Of a DNA stretch of 12,915 bases, positions 1 through 7,968 are shown piece after piece. Each line of letters begins with the position of its first letter. The stretch's first letter is position 1. Origin of the DNA: Oehlia diaphana (taxonomy: Eukaryota > Glomeromycota > Glomeromycetes > Glomerales > Glomeraceae); the NCBI GenBank assembly GCA_003833135.1, contig QZLH01000994.1:35712-48626 (forward strand). Direction: 5' to 3'. A program made the translations under genes and the position numbers. The notes below the pieces were generated by a model. That model searched no databases. It was not told where the DNA came from and saw nothing but the letters and a program-made list of their open reading frames with translations.

Positions 1-894
1 AACTCCGTATGAAAATCATAATGATTTTGTAGAAATAACTAAACTTGTACTTGATAAATATCGGGAACCATTTTCTGAAAATAGTCAAAAAATGCCGGAT
101 GAATTCAAAAATCTAGCGCTTGATGGTATGTGGAATAAAAATTTATAATTTAATTTCTTAATGTATAAATCATTCTTTTTTTTATCTTTATTTAGCTGTT
201 AATCACGACCCAGAATTTAGGCCAAAAATTACGACAATGTTTGAAATTCTTAGTAATTGTTTCAAATCTTTTGAAAACTCTTCACACATGCCTTTACAAG
301 ACAAAAAAAACGTATTACCAAAGCATGTTCCAAAACTACCAGATTTCGAATCATTTAATTACATGACACTCTCTGAAGCAGCAAAACAACATAAAAAGGT
401 TGATAAACAAGGCAAACTCCTCGGCGATGTGAAGACTGCATATAAGTGTTTTGAAGCGTATGCAAACTCCAATACGACAACCCGTAATCAAATTATGGCA
501 AAGTATTATAAAGCATATTATATTTCAAAAAGGATTTGTTGAAGGTCCTCCGGATAAAGAAAAAATTGTTGCTGAACTATTTAAAGAAGTTGCTGATGAT
601 GAAGCAAATGAATTTCCTGATGCGAAATTAAGATATGGAATTTGTTTATATAGTGGTAAAGGCGTTGAAAAGAATTTATCAGAAGCTCTCACATATTTTG
701 AACAAGCTGCTGAAAATGGTTATATGGTAGCAATGTACAATGCTGGAAAACTGTACTATGAAGGAGTTAGTAGTGAAATTGGAAGAAATGTTGAAAAGAA
801 TGTTGACAAAGCTATATATTATATGAGATTAGCTAATTATCATAATTATGAACTAGCTATCAAATTTTGTAAAGATAATAACATTTCATTATAA
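1..894 (+). CDS. Kinase C-lobe end plus Sel1-repeat tail, 3' part of a gene, with apparent frameshift
   Basis: This is the 3' end of a gene that begins left of the window, the first of three tandem relatives. Reading starts in frame at base 2. Exon 2-125 ends in kinase subdomains X-XI. A phase-1 intron (126-195) splits an Ala codon at the same place as the last intron of the two complete copies. The next exon continues AVNHDPEFRP, which carries the conserved subdomain XI Arg. A linker follows, then Sel1-like repeats (AKLRYGICLYSGKG, then a second alpha-alpha unit with AMYNAGKLYYEG) to the TAA at 892-894. The frame breaks near 527-531: the upstream frame stops at 540-542, while the homologous Sel1 sequence resumes one frame over. 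Its catalytic motifs lie outside the window, so kinase activity cannot be judged. The copy may be a pseudogene, carry a sequencing error, or be spliced around the break. Confidence 0.8.
126..195 (+). other. Intron of gene 1 (70 nt, phase 1)
   Basis: GTATGT donor and TTTAG acceptor. Removal joins ...LALD to AVNHDPEFRP across a split Ala codon. The position matches the last intron of genes 2 and 3, which also precedes the subdomain XI Arg. Confidence 0.85.
525..533 (+). other. Frameshift site in gene 1 (A5 run)
   Basis: The sequence TCAAAAAGG holds one A more than needed to keep YYISK in frame with GFVEGPPDKEK. The two complete paralogs read through the equivalent stretch (AKYWLGYYYYHEE) without a break. 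A homopolymer indel explains it best. Alternatively, excising a 49-nt GT-AG segment (484-532) would give the same net shift, but it would remove the conserved first Sel1 helix. Confidence 0.7.
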
Positions 895-1240
895 TTTCCT
901 ATTATTTATTCTAATAATTAACAAATTTGTAAATTGTTAGTTTGTATATTATAAAAGAATATAGTATACAATTGTATTATATATAAAAGTCCATAATCTT
1001 ATAATTGAGCATTTACAAATATGGTATAAGATCAAAATTTGAAAAGGTTATTCAGTACTAGTACGAATTTATTTATTTGCTAATCATTCCGACATTTCGT
1101 ACCTGTATATAATAAAGATCGTAATAATCCTAATTATTAAAAAGAATGTTCTAACAAATAATTAAAAATAAATAAGCCGAATTTGCTATCTGAAATTAAA
1201 GATGACTGTAAACTTGGAAGGTAATAGGTTAGATCCAGTA

Positions 1241-1272
1241 TTCGATATTCGGATTTAAATCCGAATATCGAA
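1241..1272. repeat. Perfect 32-bp palindrome
   Basis: Sixteen-base arms meet with no spacer. The left arm reads TTCGATATTCGGATTT and the right arm is its exact reverse complement. It could extrude as a cruciform or serve as a dimeric binding site. It starts a block rich in CCGGAT, so it is probably part of a dispersed repeat family rather than a unique regulatory site. Confidence 0.95.
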
Positions 1273-1396
1273 AGAAACCGGATATAATAAATCCGGATGG
1301 AACGAAGGAAACCGGATTTATCATATCTGGAGGAAACCCGAATAAAACCGGATATAACCCGAAGGATTCGAACTTCGAAGGAAGCCGGATATAATA
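1273..1396. repeat. Cluster of degenerate AACCGGATATAA-type repeats
   Basis: CCGGAT occurs at 1278, 1293, 1312, 1348 and 1385, mostly preceded by GAA or AA and followed by ATATAA or TTA. Spacing is irregular (15-37 bp). The GC-containing motif stands out from the surrounding AT-rich DNA. It is probably a remnant of a repeat or mobile element. Its function is unknown. Confidence 0.75.
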
Positions 1397-2022
1397 TATT
1401 ATATAGTCTATTTAGAGTAAGTATGGAATTTTTGGAAATCAACAGGTTTTATAATCGTACCGCACTGAAGATCCAACAAATAAATACTTATTATCCATGG
1501 ATATCAATGAATTACTAAATATTCACCGATGCCATGAGGACCGGAGGGAGCATTAGGGTATATGAAGTTTTAATACACCGATGGATTTTATACTTTTTTA
1601 TACTTTTTTTATGCCGGTGGAGTAATTGGCAAAAAATATCTAAATTTGAACTCAGATAGGCTAGACGGCTAGTAGAAACATTAGTGCATTGTCGATCAGG
1701 CCGGATTATTTCTTGGATTTCTTTTTCAAGAATATACGAAAAAACATAAGGAATCAAAATCACGGAATAATTTTTTTTATGGGGTAATGAAAGAAGAAAA
1801 TAAAAATAATTATTATATGTCTAAAAATGTTTGCATCAAAATAATTCATTATATTGCAATTGTTAAACTACTCAGTATTTGATGTTACACGAACAGAAAG
1901 ATACCGGAGAATTTTTGTTAGTTTGTTTCTCTTTCCTAAAATGGACTGACTTACTTTTGTGCATGAATGCATAAATGTGCTTAAACTTTTTTTATTTTAT
2001 TTTATAGTACTTTCGGTTAAGA

Positions 2023-2067
2023 GACTCCGGGAAATTTTTTTATTTAATGAACTTCGAAATTTTTTCG
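2023..2067 (+). promoter_or_regulatory. Candidate shared upstream block of gene 2
   Basis: GACTCCGGGAAATT at 2023, followed about 31 bp later by TCGAAATTTTTTCGTTTT, lies about 150 bp before the ATG. Gene 3 has GACTCCGAAAATT and then TCGAATTTCCGGTTTT about 106 bp before its ATG. Conservation in an otherwise diverged spacer suggests a regulatory element or remnant of the duplicated promoter. No known factor is assigned. Confidence 0.3.
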
Positions 2068-2171
2068 TTTTCTTGTTAGGAAAATTAATTTTCTTTTTTC
2101 TTTTTTCGCTTTAAATTATCACATTCACGTTAAATAAAACATTTTTAATTATTTTTAAAACATTAAGAAGC

Positions 2172-4617
2172 ATGGAAAATGATAACCGTCAATCTAATAA
2201 TGATGATGAATTACCGAATAAGATGAGAAATATGAGCTTTGATAATAGTATTGATGAAAATTATGATGAAACACCAGATTTAAACATTGATACAAAAAAA
2301 AATTCAACTATAGAAGCTATAGGAATAGTAATAAATGTTGTGCAAACTTTTGATGAATTTGCACCATTAATAGGTACATTTCTTGCATTAGGGGATGAAA
2401 TTAAAAAATTATATGATAAAGCTAAACATAACAAAGAATTATGTAGTTTTCTTTTAAAAAGGTGTAATGGCGCGATGGCAGCAGTACGTGATTTAGATAT
2501 GAGAAAAACGGAAAACAGAGGATTTTTTTCAAAAAAAGGAAATTTAAAATTATTTAAAGAATTTATTAAGTGTATGGAAAAAATCAAAAAATTTGTTGCC
2601 AATGTGAGTCAATTAAATAAACTTAAAAAATATATTTATGCTAAGAAAATTGAAGAGGAACTTAACGAACTTGTAAAAGAGTTTAATGGATATATGAGTA
2701 GTTTAAATTTTTCTATCAATGTACAATTTACTGACGATTTTGCGACTGTTAAATCTGATTTGAAAGGAATTAAGGAAATATTATCTCATATTTGGGGTGT
2801 TTCTGATGATAAACAATCTCAACAAAATATCTTAAACGACATATATTCAATAACGAAGAAAAACAAAAATTTTCAAAAAGTTAAACAAAATACATCTGAA
2901 GTGGAAGAAAACGAACCATTACTTGACGGTAATAAATTTTCTAAAACAAATTTTTGTCCTTCAAAACGAATTCAAAAGCGTATATCATACGGAAATTGTG
3001 AGGAATATTGCTTCAAAGAATTTTCAAATAATACTTCTACCTCATCTTCATCTGATCAATCAAATCAATCAAATAATAAAGAAATTCAAATTGAGATTAG
3101 AAGAGAGGTTAATATTCTCAAATTATTGAAAAATTTTAAACATATTATAAGTTTTTATGGTGTTGCTCAGGAAGACACTAAATATTATTTAGTCACTGAA
3201 TGGATGAAATATGGGAATTTACATGAATATTATACGAATTTTAAAGATAATATAGATCTTAAAACTAAAATTAAATTTGCTTTGGATATTTGTCGTGGCG
3301 TCGCATACCTTCACGAATGCGAAGTAAGTTAAATTTAAATAAATTTTAAAAAGAGTATATTTTTGTCTAATTATGAATGTTTCTTTTGAAATATAGATTC
3401 TTCATCGTGATATTCAGTCTGCAAATGTCTTAGTTGATGGAAATCATAAAGTTAAAATAGCAAATTTCGGTTTAAGCAGAAAATTTTCTGACATTACAAG
3501 AAATATTTTGCAAAATTTAGAAAATATAAGATATATGGCTCCGGAAAAATTAGCGGTAGAAAATGATGAAAACAATAATAATGATGCTCAAAAAAAGAAA
3601 GTTCCTTACGATTCTAAATGTGAAATTTACAGGTAATAAAGGTAAAAATTTTTTCAAAAAAGAATTATTAAATATTTTACTAATCCACGTATTTATTATT
3701 TCAGTGTTGGAGCATTATTGTGGGAAATTGCCGAATTAAAGAAACCTCATTATGATCTTGACAAATCAGTCTTGCTCGTTAACATTAGAAAGCGTGTTAG
3801 TGAAAGGTATTGCTTACCATTTTCAAATGATGTACCTACAGAATGGAGAACTATAGTAACTAGAGGTATTTATTTGTTACAATAAATTTAGCAAATATTT
3901 TTTTTTTAGTGGGGTAATATCGAGTTTTTAATCTTTCTTTCAAATATCATATATATAGCCATGGAATATGATTCAATGTGGCGTATTAGTATACCCGATA
4001 TTTGTCGTGATTTTTATAACTTGAGCAATAAAATACATTCCGATTCCTTACATTCCGATTCCTTACATTCCGATTCCTTACAAGATAACACTGAAGTGTC
4101 AACTTCCAATGACTTTTGTACAAAAATTCTCTCTGTTGATGAAGCAATTAACGTGCATAGGTCTACGAATGGAAATAAACAACTAGCATGGCAAAGTTTC
4201 AAATATCATTCGCCTACCAATCTTGAAGCAAAATACTGGTTAGGATATTATTATTATCATGAAGAGAAAATTCCCGAATTACAACAAATTAATAAGGACG
4301 AAAAGATTAGAATCGCTGCAAATATATTTAAAGAAACAGCTGACAAAGGAAATCCTTCAGCTCAATTAAGATATGGAATGTGTTTATGGGAGGGTAATGG
4401 TGTTGTATTAGATACTCTTGAAGCTCTAAAATATTTAAAGATGGCAGCTAATCAAGGAAATTCTGCAGCCATGTATATTATTGGAAAGGCTTATTGGAAA
4501 GGTGGTAATGGTATTGAAAAAGATAAGAAGCAAGGTGCTGAATATTTAAAGAAAGCCGCTTCAAGTAATCATCCAAAGGCTAAAGAAATGTGTAATGAAT
4601 TGGGTATTAATAACTAA
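2172..4617 (+). CDS. MLKL-like helical domain, pseudokinase and Sel1-repeat protein (735 aa)
   Basis: Exons are 2172-3323, 3397-3632, 3705-3865 and 3959-4617. Residues 1-43 are acidic and disordered. Residues 44-210 form an all-helical domain (FDEFAPLIG, KAKHNKELCSFLLKRC, SQLNKLKKYIY) resembling the MLKL N-terminal bundle plus brace. A linker with ENEPLLDG leads to the kinase-like domain. That domain has beta-3 Lys282, alpha-C Glu312, HRD 387-389, Asn394 and APE 432-434, but NFG at 407-409, no GxGxxG loop, and KCEIYS for the usual Asp motif. A Ser/Asn-rich insert separates beta-3 from alpha-C. Sel1-like repeats lie at about 606-648, 649-684 and 685-721. I infer a catalytically weak or dead kinase acting as a switch or scaffold, possibly in fungal regulated cell death. 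The start is the first ATG in an open frame, and upstream in-frame sequence has no other ATG before a stop. Structure is confident; function is inferred. Confidence 0.9.
3324..3396 (+). other. Gene 2 intron 1 (73 nt, phase 0)
   Basis: GTAAGT donor, GTCTAATTATGA branch region and ATATAG acceptor. It interrupts the kinase domain between YLHECE and ILHRD. It is nearly the same sequence as intron 1 of gene 3. Confidence 0.95.
3633..3704 (+). other. Gene 2 intron 2 (72 nt, phase 2)
   Basis: GTAATA donor, TACTAATCC branch motif and TTTCAG acceptor. Splicing makes EIY-S-VGALLWE by completing a Ser codon. Gene 3 has the same phase and position. Confidence 0.93.
3866..3958 (+). other. Gene 2 intron 3 (93 nt, phase 1)
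   Basis: GTATTT donor and ATATAG acceptor. Splicing joins TIVTR to AMEYDSMWRI through a split Ala codon. The ATG at 3961 is therefore an internal Met. Confidence 0.92.
4036..4080 (+). repeat. Three perfect in-frame 15-bp tandem repeats in gene 2
   Basis: The unit CATTCCGATTCCTTA occurs exactly three times and encodes HSDSL three times. It lies in the linker between kinase tail and Sel1 repeats (about residues 543-557). Gene 3 lacks it. Perfect identity of the units points to recent expansion, so copy number may vary between strains. Confidence 0.97.
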
Positions 4618-4666
4618 AAACTAATTGATATATTTGGGACAATTTTTTTTTTTCATTTAAATTATA

Positions 4667-4672
4667 AATAAA
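4667..4672 (+). terminator. Polyadenylation signal of gene 2
   Basis: AATAAA lies 50 bp after the stop, following a T11 tract. The stretch from ATATTTGGGACAATTT through this signal is similar to the 3' flank of gene 3, which supports it as a retained 3' UTR. Confidence 0.6.
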
Positions 4673-5245
4673 TCATTTTATAATCTTATAATTACTTGAG
4701 TATGCGCTGTATTTTTATCATGCCCATAAACTGGCCGAAAAATAATTCTAGTCGTGAAAAAGCCGCACAAACTAAGACCAGAATTATCAGAATTATCGTA
4801 ATATTTTAGCGATGGCCTAAATTATCCTAATTCTGTATGTCTAATATACCTTCAAATGCGGAGCGTGTGGCCTTAGTTTTTTTACACGGATGTTAATATA
4901 TTTCTCCGATTTTGTTTTTTTACAATAAAATTTTTTTAAATAAAAAGTAAAATGAAATAAAAAAAAAAAGACGGGGTGTATAAATAATAATATTAAAAAG
5001 GTTACAACAAATTTTCGCTTTGTTTGTTTTACCATATCGGTAACGGAAAATCATCATTGTTCCATATACTGTAAGTATTCTATTCGGAACTTCGAGAAAT
5101 ATGTTCTCTGCGTGCTTCTCATTAAATCATTTCCTTTTAAGGGTAGAAATATTTTTCTTCTGGAAATTTTCTATACTTCTAAAACGTTACAAAAATCATT
5201 AATCAATCACAAAGTACCAATTTTAGGAATATCTGTTATTTCAGT

Positions 5246-5286
5246 GACTCCGAAAATTCTTAATAAATAGTCGAATTTCCGGTTTT
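5246..5286 (+). promoter_or_regulatory. Candidate shared upstream block of gene 3
   Basis: GACTCCGAAAATT at 5246 and TCGAATTTCCGGTTTT at 5271 match the order of a similar pair upstream of gene 2, with slightly shorter spacing (25 against 31 bp). This is by-eye similarity only. Confidence 0.3.
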
Positions 5287-5351
5287 ATTTATTAATTTTT
5301 TTTTTTTTAACTTTTTCTAGATAAAATACAAATTACAATTTAACAAACATT

Positions 5352-7968
5352 ATGTCAAAAAGAAAACATTTTTTTAATTCAAGTAAAAAAAGTCCAGACG
5401 ACGATGACCAATTAAGAGAATCAAAGTATCCTCGTATTAAAATTGATGATTCGACTACAGATACGATGGATGTAGATTATTCAAGTTCCTATCTTGTACC
5501 CTTATCACCTTCGCCTTCACCTTCACCTTCACCATCTTGTCATTCACCGTCGTATCCAACTTACTACATAACAAATCATGATGATAATAGTGTATCAAAT
5601 GAATTAAAGAAAATGAATTTAAATAATGTGGAAATGGGGATTAACGTATGTAATAGTACGTTAGATATAACAGATAAAATGTTAACTGTAGTTGGAGGAG
5701 CATCCAGTGTTGCTAAAAATTTCTCGGAATTTGCACCACTTATAAGTTCATTTCTTAATGTAGGAAATGAAATTATAAAATTATATAAAAAAGCCAAACA
5801 ACATAAAGAATTATGTGGTTTCCTTTTAAAGAGGTGTAAATTTGCTATGGCTGCCGTAGAAGATTTAGATCTTAGGAAAACGGAAAATGTGGAATTTTTT
5901 TCTAAACAAGAAAATTTAACTTTATTCTTAGGATTTATTAATTGTATGGAAGGAATTAAAAGTTTTATTGCGGAAGTTAGTCAATTAAAAACACTACAAA
6001 AATATTTATATACTAATAGTATCGAAGAAAAATTTACTAATCTTGCAACAGAATTTGATGGATATATGCAAAATCTAAATTTTTCTTTTACTATACAATC
6101 AAGAGATGAATTGTTAACTGTTAAAAATGAAATTCAACAAATTAAAGAAATTTTATTATCTTATGGCGTTCCTGATGATAGAAAATCTCAACAAAATTTT
6201 TTTGATGTAACGAATCTGGTAACCGAAAAAAATATGGAATTTCAAGAACAAAGCAGAAAAAAAATGATTATTGATTCATCAAAATTGGAAGAAAACGAAC
6301 CATTACTTGATGGTAATGAATTTTCTAAAACAAGTATTTGTCCTTCAAAAAGAATTGAAAAGCGCACATCATATAAAAATAGTGATGATGTTTGTTTTAA
6401 AGAATTTTCAAATAATTCTTCCGCTTCTTTAACTAAGCAGGAAGAAACTCAAATCGAGATTCGAAGACAAGTTAATATTCTCAAACTATTGAAAGATTCT
6501 GAGCATATTATAAGATTTTATGGTGTAGCTCACGATGATAATAAATATTATTTGGTCACTGAATGGATGAAGCATGGGAACTTACATGAATATTATACGA
6601 AGTGTAAAGATAGTATAAATTTGGAAACCAAAATTAAATTTGCTCTGGATATTTGTCGTGGTGTCGCATATCTTCACGAATGCGAAGTAAGTTAAATTTA
6701 AATAATTTTTAATAAAAGAGTATTGTCTAATTATGAATTTTTTTTAAAATATAGATTCTTCATCGAGATATTCAATCTGCCAATATTCTAGTCAACGGAC
6801 ATAATAAAGTTAAAATAGCAAATTTTGGTCTAAGCAGAAAATTTTCTGATATTACAAGAAATATTTTGCAAAATCTAGAAAACATAAGATATATGGCACC
6901 GGAAAAATTATTAATAACTAATAATGGAGATACGAAGAAAAGGAAGATTCCTTACGATTCCAAATGTGAGATTTATAGGTAAGACAAAAAGGTTTTTTTT
7001 TTTAAGCTTAATTTTAAATCAGATCACAGGATCATTCATTGTAAATCTTAATCTGCCTTTTTTTTAAAAAAATTAGCGTTGGAGCATTGTTATGGGAAAT
7101 CGCCGAATTAAAAAAACCTCATTCCGATCTTGAATCAGAACCAATTATTAATATTAGAGAACGTGTAAAGAAAAGATATTGCTTACCGTTTACAAATAGT
7201 GTACCACCTGAATGGGAGCATGTCGTAACAAAAGGTAACTTTATATCACTCCTTTTTTAACATCTGAAATTCTGTTTTTAAATTCCTTTCCTTTTTTTAG
7301 CCATGGAATATGATCCAAAGTGGCGTATCAATATTTCCGAAATTTGTCGTGAATTTTATAAGATGAGTGAAAAATATTCAGGCGCAAGTACCAACATTCT
7401 TGATGATGAGATTTTAACATACATAGAGAATGAAAAAAAGTCGACGAAAAATAAGAGAAATTCACCTATCACGATTACAATTCTTTCCGTTGATGACGCT
7501 ATTAATGAACACAAGAAAGGAAATAAACCATTGGCGTGGCAAAGTTTTTCATATCATTCAGAAACTGATATTGAAGCAAAATATTGGTTAGGATATTATT
7601 ATTATCATGAGGAAATTCCTGAATTACAACGAATTAGTAAAGAAGAAAGAATTAGAATCGCTATAGATATATTTAAAGAAACTGCTGATAAAGGAAATCC
7701 TTCAGCTCAATTAAGATATGGAATGTGTTTATGGAAAGGTGAAGTTGTTGCTATAAATTCTATTGAAGCTCTTAAATATTTAAAGATGGCAGCTAATCAA
7801 GGAAATCCTGCTGCCATGTATATTATTGGAAAAGCTTATTGGAATGGTGGTGATGGTATAGAAAAAGATAAAAGACAGGGTGCCGAGTATTTAAAGAAAG
7901 CCGCTTCAAGTAATCATCCAAAGGCTAAAGAAATGTGTATCAAAAATTGCATCAGTTATAATAACTAG
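5352..7968 (+). CDS. MLKL-like helical domain, pseudokinase and Sel1-repeat protein (794 aa)
   Basis: Exons are 5352-6686, 6755-6978, 7077-7234 and 7301-7968. It is the close paralog of gene 2 with all intron positions shared. The disordered N-terminus (1-112) is longer, with basic patches (SKRKH, KYPRIK) and an SP run at 52-62. The MLKL-like helical domain covers about 113-270 (FSEFAPLIS, KELCGFLLKRCKFAMAAVEDL). A linker with ENEPLLDG is conserved. In the kinase-like domain beta-3 Lys350 is kept, but the alpha-C Glu is Gln373 (RRQVNIL). HRD 448-450 and Asn455 are kept, DFG is NFG at 468-470, and the usual D-x-Y-S Asp is Glu (KCEIYS). There is no GxGxxG loop. Sel1-like repeats lie at about 664-705, 706-741 and 742-778. 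It carries more kinase degeneration than gene 2, so a non-catalytic role is the best inference. A short tail ends in ISYNN. Confidence 0.9.
5505..5537 (+). repeat. Hexamer microsatellite coding an SP run in gene 3
   Basis: Repeats of TCACCT with one TCGCCT variant encode alternating Ser-Pro at residues 52-62. Ser-Pro dipeptides are possible proline-directed phosphorylation sites. The run is absent from gene 2, so it is a lineage-specific expansion in a disordered tail. Confidence 0.9.
6687..6754 (+). other. Gene 3 intron 1 (68 nt, phase 0)
   Basis: GTAAGTTAAATTTAAATAA donor side, GTCTAATTATGAAT branch region and ATATAG acceptor. It lies just before ILHRD. Much of it is identical to gene 2 intron 1. 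Confidence 0.95.
6979..7076 (+). other. Gene 3 intron 2 (98 nt, phase 2)
   Basis: GTAAGA donor and ATTAG acceptor. A Ser codon is completed across the junction (EIY-S-VGALLWE). Unlike intron 1, its sequence has diverged strongly from the gene 2 counterpart. Confidence 0.92.
7235..7300 (+). other. Gene 3 intron 3 (66 nt, phase 1)
   Basis: GTAACT donor and TTTTTTTAG acceptor. It joins HVVTK to AMEYDPKWRI through a split Ala codon. The ATG at 7303 is internal. Confidence 0.92.

Larger units (their letters stand above)
895..2171. other. Spacer between gene 1 and gene 2
   Basis: About 1.28 kb with no convincing gene. It holds the 3' flank of gene 1, the palindrome and CCGGAT cluster near 1241-1396, a repeated TATACTTTTT near 1588-1608, two copies of CACCGATG (about 1524 and 1577), and the T-rich promoter side of gene 2. 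Open frames here lack family similarity or codon structure that I can recognise. Confidence 0.7.
4618..5351. other. Spacer between gene 2 and gene 3
   Basis: It holds the 3' UTR of gene 2 and a stretch near 4731-4900 that resembles a small decayed inverted-repeat element. There CAAACTAAGACCA at 4768 is answered by an imperfect reverse complement around 4867-4884. A 9-bp tandem AGAATTATC lies near 4780-4797. The T-rich 5' flank of gene 3 follows. I see no supported gene. Confidence 0.6.

Noticed and set aside
1137..1763. Open frames in the spacer between genes 1 and 2
   Set aside because: They run across the palindrome and CCGGAT block on both strands, show no domain-like pattern, and depend on repeat sequence.
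3961..4617. Separate Sel1-repeat gene starting at ATG 3961 (and likewise 7303-7968)
   Set aside because: Both ATGs sit just after a GT-AG intron acceptor. The phase-1 junction completes kinase subdomain XI (AMEYD..WRI), as in gene 1, so they are last exons.
5078..5106. Heat-shock element upstream of gene 3 (TTC/GAA units)
   Set aside because: Only TTCGAGAA has correct 5-bp spacing. The other units are out of register, so it falls short of a three-unit element.
2172..7968. RHIM or HELLP-type amyloid motif in the linkers
   Set aside because: The I/V-Q-I/V segments seen (EIQIEI, INVQF) lack the Gly and flanking context of known motifs and fall inside folded domains.
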